In this document: positions 18,801-27,515 of the stretch, piece by piece
Numbering within the stretch: position 1 is the stretch's first letter
Layout of the letters: the number at the start of each line of letters is the position of its first letter
NCBI RefSeq assembly: GCF_016757735.1
Contig: NZ_CP068439.1
Span: 1,364,001-1,428,000 of the forward strand
Direction of reading: 5' to 3'
Length of the DNA stretch: 64,000 nt
DNA from: Aequorivita iocasae
Lineage (GTDB): Bacteria > Bacteroidota > Bacteroidia > Flavobacteriales > Flavobacteriaceae
Position numbers and translations under genes: made by a program
Notes under the pieces: generated by a model
Databases searched by the model: none
What the model was told of the DNA's origin: nothing
What the model saw: only the letters and a program-made list of their open reading frames with translations

Positions 18801-18867
18801 GGAAAATGTGGGAACCAAACCAAATGTGTTCTACCATGCCATTGTGAAAAACACCTCGGAAGCATAA
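15802..18867 (+). CDS. actB: alternative complex III subunit ActB, Tat-exported Fe-S protein
   Basis: The 1021-residue protein has a twin-arginine signal around residues 51-60 (TTRRDFLKYVGF) and a lipobox-like AAC after it. The first 730 or so residues resemble a molybdopterin oxidoreductase fold that in this family has no cofactor. The C-terminal part is a four-cluster ferredoxin domain: CTGCGACVIAC near 767, CQHCNHAPCETVCP near 848, CVGTRYCANNCPY near 880, and CSMC near 936 with CSQAC near 966. It sits on the periplasmic side and relays electrons from quinol to the ActA hemes. The gap to actA is 30 bp. Confidence 0.94.
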   Translation: MASNKKYWKSVEELKENSTIVKALQDNEFVTEIPTDEFLGDKEALESSSTTRRDFLKYVGFTTAAATLAACEGPVIKSIPYVVQPDQIVPGIANYYASTMADGFDFANVLVKTREGRPIKIERNDLVVNGGSANARVYASVLSLYDKNRLTGPMLEGAEVTWPEFDTAIAQKMNEMAGKEIVLLTQTFASPSTSKLISEFTTKYPNVRHVVYDAVSCSGALDAFQNKYGTRALPDYDFSKAEVIVSVGADFLGDWQGGSYSKGYAQGRIPKNGKMSRHIQFEANLTLTGGKADKRVPATPSQQVEILKALTGGSASGLPANIADAVAKAKAQLQKAGSKALLVTNLPDVASQTMALNFNANSEAIDVSKPLLTRQASNSEVMNVVNGVISGSIKGLITVGVDPVYSLPNAKEFAEGYQKLEMSLAFAMKQDATASLAKMVAATPHYLESWGDAQIKKGTYSLTQPTIRPLFNTRQFQDSILQWTGNTKKYYDYLKETWTASILAGGSWSQALHDGFVNSDTEVTMEEVNTTSEGAGVMEESSSNGALSFLSQEGEYDLTLYTSIGLGDGQQANNPWLQELPDPITRASWDNYLTVSAADAEALDLVNEHVSNGALNGSYVNVKLGNVVIENVPVIIQPGQAKRSVGLALGYGKTAAIQQEMQTGVNAYPLYQNFSNIQKVSIEKASGMHEFACVQLQSTMAGRSEDIIKETTLEIFNTKDKSHWNSIPVTDYDHSPISVRDEKADIWSPFEDTVGHHFNLSIDLNACTGCGACVIACHAENNVPVVGKEEVRKFRDMHWLRIDRYYSAGETFKEEIETLENLPAFDTYKVVEVPSYENPQVVFQPVMCQHCNHAPCETVCPVAATSHGRQGQNQMAYNRCVGTRYCANNCPYKVRRFNWFLYAQNDEFDYNMNNDLGRMVLNPDVVVRSRGVMEKCSMCIQITQKTILDAKREGRPIKDGEFHTACSQACETGAMVFGDVNDKESEVLKLKNNDRMYHLLENVGTKPNVFYHAIVKNTSEA

Positions 18868-18902
18868 AAATTAATAAAAAACCAATTATTTAAGAATTAA
18901 AT

Positions 18903-20702
18903 ATGTCGTCACACTACGAAGCACCTATAAGAGAGCCTTTGGTTCTGGGAGAGAAGTCCTATCATGACATCAGTGTAGATGTTGGGGCACCCGTTCTGGG
19001 AAAGGCCAATAAATCTTGGTGGATTGTTTTTACCATTGCCCTAGTAGCATTTTTATGGGGATTGGGCTGTATTATCTACACCATCTCAACAGGAATTGGG
19101 GTTTGGGGATTGAACAAGACCATAGGCTGGGCTTGGGATATCACAAACTTTGTTTGGTGGGTAGGTATTGGTCACGCCGGAACACTTATCTCTGCGGTAC
19201 TATTGCTTTTCCGTCAAAAATGGAGAATGGCCGTTAACCGCTCTGCGGAAGCGATGACTATTTTTGCAGTTGTGCAGGCGGGACTGTTTCCAATTATCCA
19301 CATGGGGCGTCCATGGCTGGCCTATTGGGTACTCCCAATTCCAAACCAGTTTGGGTCTCTTTGGGTAAACTTTAACTCACCACTGCTTTGGGACGTATTT
19401 GCAATTTCAACATACCTATCGGTATCATTAGTGTTCTGGTGGACGGGATTGCTTCCAGACTTTGCGATGATCCGCGACCGGACTACCAGCCCATTTCAGA
19501 AAAAAATCTACGGTATCCTTAGTTTTGGATGGAGTGGCCGTGTAAAGGATTGGCAGCGTTTTGAAGAAGTTTCCCTTGTTTTGGCAGGTTTGGCAACGCC
19601 TTTGGTACTTTCGGTACACACAATTGTATCTTTTGACTTTGCTACCTCGGTAGTTCCTGGATGGCACAGTACCATTTATCCGCCGTATTTCGTTGCGGGA
19701 GCAATTTTCTCAGGATTCGCTATGGTGCAGACACTTTTGATTGTAATGCGGAAAGTATCAAACCTTGAAGCTTATATTACAATTGTTCACATAGAATATA
19801 TGAACAAGGTAATCCTACTTACCGGCGGTATTGTTACCACAGCATACATTATTGAGTATTTTATCGCTTGGTATTCTGGGGTGCCTTATGAAAACTATGC
19901 CTATCTTTCTTTCGGTGCTGCAACAGGTCCATATTGGTGGGCATTCTGGGCATTGATTATCTGTAACCTTATAGTGCCGCTTACACTTTGGGTAAAAAAA
20001 TTGAGAAGAAATATTATATGGACCTTCATCGTAGCTTTAATCATTAACATTGGGATGTGGTTTGAGCGTTTTGATATTATCGTTATCGACTTGAGTAAAG
20101 ATCGATTGACTTCTTCCTGGACTATGTTTCAACCAACTTTCGTAGATATTGGAACATTTATGGGAACCATAGGCTTTTTCTTTGTGCTTTTCCTTCTGTA
20201 TGCACGTACATTCCCAGTAATAGCACAGGCTGAAGTAAAAACAATTTTAAAATCTTCAGGAGAATCTTTTAAAAGATTGCGAGCGGAACATGGAGACGAT
20301 TACAGTCATGTGCAAACGGTAGAGCAATATCCTGCTGATGCAGGCCCATCTGCTAATGTAGAAGATAAAGAGATTGACTCTTCATTTAATGAGCTTGATG
20401 AAGATGCAGAAAATACTGAAGTAGACTATCAAGCTAATAAAGGCAAAATAGACAGCTTGCTAAGTGGTATTGGTGCATTTGACCCTGCAACCCAGACGCA
20501 AGACGACCTTACAAAGATTAGCGGAGTTGGGCCAGTAATGGAACAAAAACTTCATCAGTTGGGAATCTTTACTTTTGAACAAGTAAGCCGAATGACTGAT
20601 CGCGAATACGATTTACTGGACGAGATAATTAGTGAATTCCCTGGAAGAGCCAAACGTGATGATTGGGCTGGGCAGGCGCTAACACTAAAAAACAAAAACT
20701 AA
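18903..20702 (+). CDS. actC: alternative complex III subunit ActC (NrfD-like) with C-terminal helix-hairpin-helix domain
   Basis: The first 450 or so residues are an NrfD/PsrC-like quinol-interacting membrane subunit with about ten transmembrane helices. After an acidic linker (about residues 475-530), the protein ends in a helix-hairpin-helix domain (DLTKISGVGPVMEQKLHQLG, then GRAKRDDWAGQA) of the type also found attached to ribosomal L21-like and NADH dehydrogenase subunit E-like proteins. The total of 599 residues is longer than the roughly 470 I expect for ActC. The role of the extra cytoplasmic domain is unknown; it is in frame with no sign of error. Confidence 0.92.
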   Translation: MSSHYEAPIREPLVLGEKSYHDISVDVGAPVLGKANKSWWIVFTIALVAFLWGLGCIIYTISTGIGVWGLNKTIGWAWDITNFVWWVGIGHAGTLISAVLLLFRQKWRMAVNRSAEAMTIFAVVQAGLFPIIHMGRPWLAYWVLPIPNQFGSLWVNFNSPLLWDVFAISTYLSVSLVFWWTGLLPDFAMIRDRTTSPFQKKIYGILSFGWSGRVKDWQRFEEVSLVLAGLATPLVLSVHTIVSFDFATSVVPGWHSTIYPPYFVAGAIFSGFAMVQTLLIVMRKVSNLEAYITIVHIEYMNKVILLTGGIVTTAYIIEYFIAWYSGVPYENYAYLSFGAATGPYWWAFWALIICNLIVPLTLWVKKLRRNIIWTFIVALIINIGMWFERFDIIVIDLSKDRLTSSWTMFQPTFVDIGTFMGTIGFFFVLFLLYARTFPVIAQAEVKTILKSSGESFKRLRAEHGDDYSHVQTVEQYPADAGPSANVEDKEIDSSFNELDEDAENTEVDYQANKGKIDSLLSGIGAFDPATQTQDDLTKISGVGPVMEQKLHQLGIFTFEQVSRMTDREYDLLDEIISEFPGRAKRDDWAGQALTLKNKN

Positions 20703-20704
20703 TT

Positions 20705-21241
20705 ATGGCTTCAAAAAAGATACACGCTATTTATACTGATGACGATCTGTTATTGCAGGCCGTTAAGCAAACTCGGGCTGCAAACTATCACATTTCTGAG
20801 GTTTTTACCCCTTTTCCCGTGCACGGTCTTGACCATGCAGTAGGATTGGCTCCAACACGAATTGCAATAACCTCATTTTTATATGGACTAACGGGTTTGA
20901 GCGTTGCCGTGCTGATGATGAATTTCATAATGATTGAGGATTGGCCGCAAAATATTGGAGGTAAGCCTAGTTTTACCTACTATCAGAATATGCCTGCCTT
21001 TATCCCAATTATGTTTGAGCTAACCGTATTTTTTGCTGCGCATTTAATGGTTATAACGTTTTATATGAGAAGTAAAATTTGGCCATTTAAAAAAGCTGAA
21101 AATCCAGACGTGCGTACAACAGATGATCATTTTCTTATGGAAGTTGACGCAGACAATCATGACGTTGAAAAGTTGACCAAATTCTTGTATGATACAGGTG
21201 CATCGGAGATTAGTTTAATTGAAAACGAGCAAGACCATTAA
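20705..21241 (+). CDS. actD: alternative complex III subunit ActD (DUF3341)
   Basis: The 178-residue protein has a short N-terminal globular part (AIYTDDDLLLQAVKQTRAANYHISEVFTP) and two transmembrane helices separated by a loop with GGKPSFTYYQNMPAFIPI, the DUF3341 signature. I placed the start at 20705 (MASKKIHAIY), two bases after the actC stop; a longer frame from 20663 would run into actC. ActD is a small membrane subunit that packs between the two NrfD-like subunits. It ends one base before the actE ATG. Confidence 0.92.
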   Translation: MASKKIHAIYTDDDLLLQAVKQTRAANYHISEVFTPFPVHGLDHAVGLAPTRIAITSFLYGLTGLSVAVLMMNFIMIEDWPQNIGGKPSFTYYQNMPAFIPIMFELTVFFAAHLMVITFYMRSKIWPFKKAENPDVRTTDDHFLMEVDADNHDVEKLTKFLYDTGASEISLIENEQDH

Positions 21242-21242
21242 T

Positions 21243-21902
21243 ATGAAAACATTAATAAACATAGGAATTGCCATTATTGCTTCTGCAAGTTTGGTATCGT
21301 GTTTTGAAAAAAGGGAACCCAATTACCAATATTTTCCTAATATGTATGAGCCAGTGGGCTATGAAGCTTATGGGGCTTATGAAATATTTCCGGACCAGCA
21401 AGAAGCTATGATTCCTCCTGATAATACAGTGCCTAGAGGGTATACTACTTATGACTATGAAAATAGTACAGCTGGTTTACAGTTGGCAAAGGCAGAATCA
21501 ACAAGTCCTTATGATGTTACTCAAGAAAACCTTGCCACAGGAGCACAATTGTATACCATCTATTGTGCAGTATGTCATGGTGATAAAGGAGACGGGAAAG
21601 GAATTTTGGCAACCCGTGAAAAATTTCTAGGAATTCCTAGTTATGCAGATCCTGGACGTACCATAACAATGGGAGGTGTTTATCATGTTGAAACTTTCGG
21701 TTTAAATGCTATGGGCTCCTACGCAGCCCAGGTAAATGAAAAGGAACGTTGGCAAATAGCAATGCATGTCATGAATCTAAAAGCAGCCCTAAACGGCGAG
21801 CCTGGAATTTTAGAAACTGCGCAGTCTGCTAATGATTCAACAAGTGTTGCAGAAGATAAAAATATGGAAGCGGTTACTGCCTCCGAAGTAGAACAAGAGT
21901 AA
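21243..21902 (+). CDS. actE: alternative complex III subunit ActE, monoheme cytochrome c lipoprotein
   Basis: The start is taken as ATG 21243, one base after actD. The 219-residue product has a lipoprotein signal with LVSC and a single heme motif CAVCHGDKGDGKG at residues 108-112 onwards. A Met-containing stretch after it could supply the axial ligand. The C-terminus is an acidic, Ser/Ala-rich tail. ActE is the monoheme subunit on the periplasmic face of the complex. Lipidation is inferred from the lipobox and helps anchor it. Confidence 0.92.
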   Translation: MKTLINIGIAIIASASLVSCFEKREPNYQYFPNMYEPVGYEAYGAYEIFPDQQEAMIPPDNTVPRGYTTYDYENSTAGLQLAKAESTSPYDVTQENLATGAQLYTIYCAVCHGDKGDGKGILATREKFLGIPSYADPGRTITMGGVYHVETFGLNAMGSYAAQVNEKERWQIAMHVMNLKAALNGEPGILETAQSANDSTSVAEDKNMEAVTASEVEQE

Positions 21903-21927
21903 AGAATTAAAGAGAATAGCTAAAGAT

Positions 21928-23304
21928 ATGTACACGCTACCTAGTAAATTAAAACTGTTTTCTATCATTATTATGGTTCTTGGCCTTGTAGGAATTGCCT
22001 ATGGGTTTCTTACAGCACCAAAAACTATAGAGGATGTTAAAAAAATAATGGCTGAGCAAGAGGCCCATCACGGTGAAGGACATGCGGTTGAAACCCACGA
22101 TCAGGAACACACGGCAAATTTTGTTGACGTGGCCCGTGGTGAAGAAGGTTATTCTGAAGCTGCAATGAAACAAGCCACAGACTTAAAACCGGAAGGCCAC
22201 GGAGCAGCTTCACATGAAGAGCATGTGTTGCATCAGTTGCAAACCAGACCTTGGTCTGCAACATTTGTAGGAGCATTCTTCTTTTTAATGATTGCATTGG
22301 GAGTATTGGTTTTTTATGCCATTCAATATGTATCACAGGCAGGGTGGTCTCCCGTTCTTTATAGAATAATGGAAGGTATCACCGCTTATTTGCTTCCTGG
22401 TTCAATAATCGTTTTCTTGATTGTTGTTTTTGCGGGAACTCATTTCTTCCCTTGGCAGAATGAAGAATTGGTAGCTCACGATAAAATTTTACAAGTCAAA
22501 TCGGGATATTTAAATTTTCCATTCTTTGTAATTCGTGCGGTCATCTATCTTCTAGGTTGGAACTTGTACAGATATTACTCAAGAAAAAATTCTCTAGCAC
22601 AAGCTGAAACGAATAACTATGGCCCTTACAGAAAGAATTTTAAGGCTTCCGTATTATTTTTAATATTCTTTATAGTAACTGAAGCTACTATGTCTTGGGA
22701 TTGGTTTATGTCCATGACCCCACACTGGTACAGCACCCTTTTCGCTTGGTATATTTTTGCAAGTATGTTTGTTTCGGCAATCACAGTTCTTGCCTTAACT
22801 ACAATACACTTAAAAAGCCGTGGATTGATTCCTTTTGTGAGTGATAAACACCTTCACGATTTGGCAAAATTCATGTTTGCTTTCAGTATTTTCTGGACGT
22901 ATTTATGGTTCGGGCAGTTCATGCTCATCTGGTACGCAAACATTCCGGAAGAAGTAACCTATTTCATTATAAGAATTCAGGAATATAAAGTATTGTTTTT
23001 CGGAATGCTTATCCTTAATTTTGTATTCCCTATTCTAGTACTTATGAATAGCGACTATAAGAGAGTGCCTTGGTTCGTTGTTATTGCTGCTGTATTCATC
23101 TTGATAGGCCACTATATAGATATTTTCCTTTTGGTGATGCCTTCAACCGTAGGCCACAATTGGAGTTTTGGTATTCCAGAGATTGCAGCATTATTATTCT
23201 TTATGGGGCTTTTCATTTTTGTTGTGGGCACAGGACTTGGCAAAGTTTCCTTAAGACCGAAAAATGATCCGTTTATTAAAGAAAGTGAAAACTACCATTT
23301 TTAA
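21928..23304 (+). CDS. actF: alternative complex III subunit ActF (NrfD-like membrane subunit)
   Basis: The 458-residue integral membrane protein has about ten helices and is the second NrfD-like subunit of the complex. After the first helix comes a His/Glu-rich hydrophilic stretch (about residues 40-100, with HHGEGHAVETHDQEH). Later helices contain the characteristic WDWFMSMTPHWYST and FSIFWTYLWFGQFMLIWYANIPEE. In this family ActF is thought not to hold the quinol site but to contribute to the membrane core and possibly to proton movement. It lies 25 bp after actE and 28 bp before coxB. Confidence 0.93.
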   Translation: MYTLPSKLKLFSIIIMVLGLVGIAYGFLTAPKTIEDVKKIMAEQEAHHGEGHAVETHDQEHTANFVDVARGEEGYSEAAMKQATDLKPEGHGAASHEEHVLHQLQTRPWSATFVGAFFFLMIALGVLVFYAIQYVSQAGWSPVLYRIMEGITAYLLPGSIIVFLIVVFAGTHFFPWQNEELVAHDKILQVKSGYLNFPFFVIRAVIYLLGWNLYRYYSRKNSLAQAETNNYGPYRKNFKASVLFLIFFIVTEATMSWDWFMSMTPHWYSTLFAWYIFASMFVSAITVLALTTIHLKSRGLIPFVSDKHLHDLAKFMFAFSIFWTYLWFGQFMLIWYANIPEEVTYFIIRIQEYKVLFFGMLILNFVFPILVLMNSDYKRVPWFVVIAAVFILIGHYIDIFLLVMPSTVGHNWSFGIPEIAALLFFMGLFIFVVGTGLGKVSLRPKNDPFIKESENYHF

Positions 23305-23332
23305 TCATTTAGTTTAAAGAAGATATTTTAAG

Positions 23333-24403
23333 ATGACCGCATTTTTAGTTGTATTAGTAATTATTCTTTTTGGAATTTCTGTTTGGCAAATGAGCAGAAT
23401 ATTTCAATTGGCACAGGGCAAGACTTCAATCCACTCCGAAATAGCTTCGGACAAGGACAATAACACGAACGGTTATTTGATGATGGGTTTTTTGGCCTTT
23501 ATGTATATTTTGGCCATCCTTAGCTTTTGGCTATGGGGAGATGTTCTTTTGCCAGATTCAGGTTCGGAACACGGTTCCAAAATAGATAACCTGATGCTGA
23601 TTTCCATGATTATCATTTTTCTGGTTGGAATACTTACACAATGGCTGCTCCATTATTTCGCTTTCATTTATAGAGGAAACAAAACTAAAAGAGCAACATT
23701 CTATGCAGATAATGATAAGCTGGAATTCATCTGGACCATCATTCCGGTAATTGTTTTGGCGGGGCTTATTATCTACGGTCTTTTTACTTGGACTGATATT
23801 ATGAATGTAGATAAGGATGATGATCCATTGATTGTTGAACTATACGCTCAGCAATTTAACTGGAAAGCGCGTTATGGTGGAAATGACAATACCCTTGGAG
23901 AAGCAAATGTTCGTTTAATAGAAGGTGTTAACCAATTGGGTGTTGATCCTGCAGATCCAAACGGACAGGATGACAAAATAGTAACAGAATTGCATTTGCC
24001 AGTGGGTAGAAAGGTTTTGTTCAAAATGCGTTCGCAGGATGTATTACATTCGGCTTATATGCCACACTTCAGGGCGCAAATGAATTGCGTTCCCGGTATG
24101 ATTACGCAATTTGCCTTTACACCTACCGTTACCACGGCGGAAATGAGACAAAACGATAAGATTGTAGATAAAGTAGCTCGCATTAATGAAATACGCAGAG
24201 AGAAAAGCGTAGCACTTACTGCTGTTGGTGATGAAGCCTTAGAGCCATATGAATTTGATTATATACTACTATGTAATAAAATTTGCGGTATAAGCCACTA
24301 CAATATGCAGATGAAGATTATAGTAGAGTCTGAAGAAGATTATAAAACGTGGTTGGCAGAACAACCAACCGTTGGAGAACAACTTAGCAACGAAACTAAA
24401 TAA
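23333..24403 (+). CDS. coxB: cytochrome c oxidase subunit II
   Basis: The 356-residue protein has extra hydrophobic segments before the usual two-helix hairpin, about four in all, and a C-terminal CuA domain. The copper ligands are visible: a His in LHSAYMPHF, then C314-N-K-I-C318-G-x2-H322-x2-M325. The residue usually Glu in CxExC is Lys here. The periplasmic domain has an insert with PADPNGQDDK. CuA accepts electrons from complex III and passes them to heme a in CoxA. The gene is 17 bp before coxA. Confidence 0.94.
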   Translation: MTAFLVVLVIILFGISVWQMSRIFQLAQGKTSIHSEIASDKDNNTNGYLMMGFLAFMYILAILSFWLWGDVLLPDSGSEHGSKIDNLMLISMIIIFLVGILTQWLLHYFAFIYRGNKTKRATFYADNDKLEFIWTIIPVIVLAGLIIYGLFTWTDIMNVDKDDDPLIVELYAQQFNWKARYGGNDNTLGEANVRLIEGVNQLGVDPADPNGQDDKIVTELHLPVGRKVLFKMRSQDVLHSAYMPHFRAQMNCVPGMITQFAFTPTVTTAEMRQNDKIVDKVARINEIRREKSVALTAVGDEALEPYEFDYILLCNKICGISHYNMQMKIIVESEEDYKTWLAEQPTVGEQLSNETK

Positions 24404-24420
24404 TATTAGCTTAAATAGAT

Positions 24421-26250
24421 ATGTCAGCACACGCACAGGTTCACGGAGTAGAAGATCACCACGACGATCACGGGCATCATCATAAAGAAACATTTATCAC
24501 TAAATACATCTTTAGCCAAGATCATAAAATGATTTCTAAACAATACCTTATTACAGGATTGTTTATGGGAGTTATTGGTATATTGATGTCTTTATTGTTC
24601 AGATTACAATTAGCCTGGCCAGACCATAAATTCACAATTTTTGAAATATTCTTGGGCAAGTGGGGTACAGACGGAGTTATGGATCCCAGTATATATCTAG
24701 CTTTGGTTACCATTCATGGTACCATTATGGTTTTCTTCGTTTTAACAGCAGGATTGAGTGGAACCTTTAGTAACTTATTGATTCCCTTACAGATTGGAGC
24801 ACGAGACATGGCTTCTGGATTCCTGAATATGGTATCATATTGGTTGTTTTTCCTTTCAAGTATTGTAATGTTGTTTTCGCTCTTTGTAGAAGCTGGCCCA
24901 GCTTCTGCCGGATGGACCATTTATCCGCCATTGAGTGCTTTGCCACAGGCCATTCCAGGTTCTGGTGCAGGGATGACACTTTGGTTGTCATCAATCGCAA
25001 TCTTTATTGCTTCTTCATTATTAGGTTCATTAAATTATATTGTAACCGTAATTAATCTTCGTACTAAAGGAATGTCTATGACCAGACTACCCTTGACTAT
25101 TTGGGCATTTTTTGTTACGGCAATTATTGGGGTGGTATCTTTCCCAGTTCTGTTCTCAGCAGCACTTATGTTGATTATGGATAGAAGTTTTGGTACTTCT
25201 TTCTTCCTTTCAGATATTTATATTGCTGGTGAAGTACTGCATCACCAAGGAGGTTCTCCAGTTCTGTTTGAACACTTATTTTGGTTCCTGGGGCACCCAG
25301 AGGTTTATATCGTAATTCTTCCGGCAATGGGTATTGTTTCAGAAGTAATGGCAACAAACTCGCGTAAACCTATTTTTGGTTATCGGGCGATGGTAGCATC
25401 TATTCTCGCTATTGCATTCCTTTCAACAATCGTTTGGGGTCACCACATGTTTATTTCGGGGATGAATCCATTCCTTGGCTCTGTATTCACCTTTACAACA
25501 CTTTTGATTGCAATTCCTTCGGCAGTAAAAGCTTTTAACTGGATTACCACACTTTGGAAAGGAAACTTACAGATGAACACGGCTATGCTGTTTTCCATAG
25601 CGTTTGTTTCCACCTTTATTACAGGGGGGTTAACAGGTATTATCCTAGGGGATAGCGCTCTGGATATAAATGTTCACGATACCTACTTTGTGGTTGCCCA
25701 CTTCCACTTGGTTATGGGTATTTCTGCATTATACGGTTTATTGGCAGGTGTGTACCATTGGTTCCCAAAAATGTTCCAAGGTAGAATGATGAGCAAAAAA
25801 CTTGGTTATATCCACTTCTGGGTAACTTCTATTGGAGCGTACGGTATTTTCTTCCCCATGCACTTTGTAGGTATGGCTGGTTTACCGCGAAGATATTACA
25901 GTAATACAGCATTTCCATATTTTGATGATTTGGCAGATATTAACGTAGTAATGACAATCTTTGCAATCATCACTATTGCCGTTCAGGTTGTATTCCTATA
26001 CAACTTCTTCCATTCTATTTTCTACGGAAAAATAGGACCAAAGAACCCTTGGAATGCTACAACCCTAGAATGGACTGCAGAAGTAAAACACATACACGGA
26101 AACTGGGACGGTCCTATTCCACACGTATATCGTTGGGCATATGACTACAGTAAGCTGAACAAAGACGAAACCGATTATGTGATTCCCGGTCAGGATTTTA
26201 TTCCTCAAAACGTGCCACTTCAAGATAACGAAGATGAATTAGACCATTAA
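24421..26250 (+). CDS. coxA: cytochrome c oxidase subunit I (aa3 type)
   Basis: The 609-residue protein has twelve core helices and all expected metal ligands: H98 (TIHGTIMVFF) for low-spin heme a, H292 in GHPEVY with the crosslinkable Y296 and the proton-pathway E294, H341 and H342 (WGHHMF) for CuB, and H427/H429 in HFHLVMG for hemes a3 and a. The GHPEVY glutamate puts it in the A1-like group. A His-rich N-terminus (HDDHGHHHKE) may hold metals. It reduces oxygen to water and pumps protons. It ends the operon before a strong terminator. Confidence 0.97.
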   Translation: MSAHAQVHGVEDHHDDHGHHHKETFITKYIFSQDHKMISKQYLITGLFMGVIGILMSLLFRLQLAWPDHKFTIFEIFLGKWGTDGVMDPSIYLALVTIHGTIMVFFVLTAGLSGTFSNLLIPLQIGARDMASGFLNMVSYWLFFLSSIVMLFSLFVEAGPASAGWTIYPPLSALPQAIPGSGAGMTLWLSSIAIFIASSLLGSLNYIVTVINLRTKGMSMTRLPLTIWAFFVTAIIGVVSFPVLFSAALMLIMDRSFGTSFFLSDIYIAGEVLHHQGGSPVLFEHLFWFLGHPEVYIVILPAMGIVSEVMATNSRKPIFGYRAMVASILAIAFLSTIVWGHHMFISGMNPFLGSVFTFTTLLIAIPSAVKAFNWITTLWKGNLQMNTAMLFSIAFVSTFITGGLTGIILGDSALDINVHDTYFVVAHFHLVMGISALYGLLAGVYHWFPKMFQGRMMSKKLGYIHFWVTSIGAYGIFFPMHFVGMAGLPRRYYSNTAFPYFDDLADINVVMTIFAIITIAVQVVFLYNFFHSIFYGKIGPKNPWNATTLEWTAEVKHIHGNWDGPIPHVYRWAYDYSKLNKDETDYVIPGQDFIPQNVPLQDNEDELDH

Positions 26251-26272
26251 TTATTTTAAGATATATTATTTT

Positions 26273-26302
26273 AAAAGCCTTTTCTTTTGAAAAGGCTTTT
26301 TT
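26273..26302 (+). terminator. terminator of the act-cox operon
   Basis: AAAAGCCTTTTC (26273-26284) and GAAAAGGCTTTT (26289-26300) form a perfect 12-bp stem with a TTTT loop, followed by more T. It lies 22 bases after coxA. Confidence 0.9.
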
Positions 26303-26418
26303 ATTTATACGTAAAGAATGCGTACTACTACGTAGAGAAAATTTGATGGTTTTGACTTATCTTTACACTATTGAGTTAATAATATGTAGGAAGTGAGGAA
26401 TCTACTGTTTATTTCACA

Positions 26419-26449
26419 AGCCATACTGAAAAGTATGGCTTTGTTTTTT
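26419..26449 (+). terminator. second, orphan terminator between coxA and ruvB
   Basis: AGCCATACT (26419-26427) and AGTATGGCT (26432-26440) pair perfectly around a GAAA loop, and TTGTTTTTT follows. It lies over 100 bases beyond the coxA terminator and before the ruvB promoter, so no annotated gene ends here. The preceding stretch 26303-26418 has no convincing gene. It may end a small RNA. Confidence 0.75.
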
Positions 26450-26471
26450 AATATGGCTCCCAAAGGATTGC

Positions 26472-26479
26472 TATATTTG
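26472..26479 (+). promoter_or_regulatory. -7 element TATATTTG directly before ruvB
   Basis: TATATTTG is a perfect TAnnTTTG match only five bases before the ruvB ATG. A transcript from it would start at or near the ATG and have almost no leader. No well-spaced TTG is seen upstream. Confidence 0.45.
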
Positions 26480-26483
26480 TGCT

Positions 26484-27506
26484 ATGAATGAACACCTCGA
26501 TCCTTCGGGAGAGAATCTTTCTCCTCAGGAACTGGATATTGAAAAAAAATTACGGCCCCTTAGCTTTGAGGATTTTACGGGCCAGGATCAAGCCTTGGAA
26601 AATCTTCAGATTTTTGTACAGGCTGCAAATTTACGTAGCGAAGCATTAGATCATACGCTTTTTCATGGTCCCCCGGGATTGGGAAAAACAACCCTTGCAT
26701 ATATTCTTGCAAATGAGTTAAATGTAAATATCCGTGTAACGTCCGGTCCCGTGTTGGACAAACCTGGTGACCTTGCAGGATTGTTGACCAATCTGGAAGA
26801 GCGCGATGTGTTGTTTATTGATGAAATCCATCGCCTTAGCCCCATTGTTGAAGAGTATCTTTATTCGGCCATGGAGGATTATAAAATTGATATTATGATT
26901 GAATCCGGACCCAATGCACGTTCAGTCCAAATCAATCTTAACCCTTTTACACTTGTCGGCGCTACTACGCGTTCCGGTTTACTGACAGCGCCTATGCGTG
27001 CTCGTTTCGGAATTTCTTCAAGATTACAATATTATACAACCGAATTGCTCACTACAATTTTACAACGAAGTGCGGGAATTTTACAAGTGCCCATAACTAT
27101 GGAAGCCGCAATAGAAATTGCAGGCAGAAGCCGTGGCACACCACGTATTGCCAACGCACTTTTACGAAGAATCCGGGATTTTGCACAAATAAAAGGAAAC
27201 GGAAAAATAGATGTTGAAATTGCAAAATATGGTTTGGATGCACTACACGTAGATGCGCACGGATTGGACGAAATGGACAATAAAATTCTTTCAACCATCA
27301 TTGAGAAATTTAAAGGGGGCCCCGTAGGTATTACAACCATTGCTACTGCTGTTTCAGAAAGTCCCGAAACCATTGAGGAGGTTTATGAGCCGTTCTTGAT
27401 TCAACAAGGGTTTATCATGCGCACTCCACGCGGCCGTGAAGTTACCGAAGCCGCCTATAAACATCTCGGCAAGCTAAAAGGTCCCACGCAGGGCGGATTA
27501 TTTTAA
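26484..27506 (+). CDS. ruvB: Holliday junction branch-migration DNA helicase RuvB
   Basis: The 340-residue protein is a standard RuvB. The N-terminal [18 protein letters not shown] is followed by Walker [10 protein letters not shown], Walker [10 protein letters not shown], sensor I ([21 protein letters not shown]), an arginine-finger region and a winged-helix C-terminus ([25 protein letters not shown]). RuvB is the hexameric ATPase motor that works with RuvA at Holliday junctions; ruvA is about 6 kb away in this window. The P450 gene follows after 9 bp and may be co-transcribed. Confidence 0.97.
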   Translation: MNEHLDPSGENLSPQELDIEKKLRPLSFEDFTGQDQALENLQIFVQAANLRSEALDHTLFHGPPGLGKTTLAYILANELNVNIRVTSGPVLDKPGDLAGLLTNLEERDVLFIDEIHRLSPIVEEYLYSAMEDYKIDIMIESGPNARSVQINLNPFTLVGATTRSGLLTAPMRARFGISSRLQYYTTELLTTILQRSAGILQVPITMEAAIEIAGRSRGTPRIANALLRRIRDFAQIKGNGKIDVEIAKYGLDALHVDAHGLDEMDNKILSTIIEKFKGGPVGITTIATAVSESPETIEEVYEPFLIQQGFIMRTPRGREVTEAAYKHLGKLKGPTQGGLF

Positions 27507-27515
27507 AATCATACT

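Noticed and set aside
26358-26365. TATCTTTA as promoter of the putative small RNA
   Set aside because: The last base does not match the consensus and the nearest TTG is only 12 bases away.
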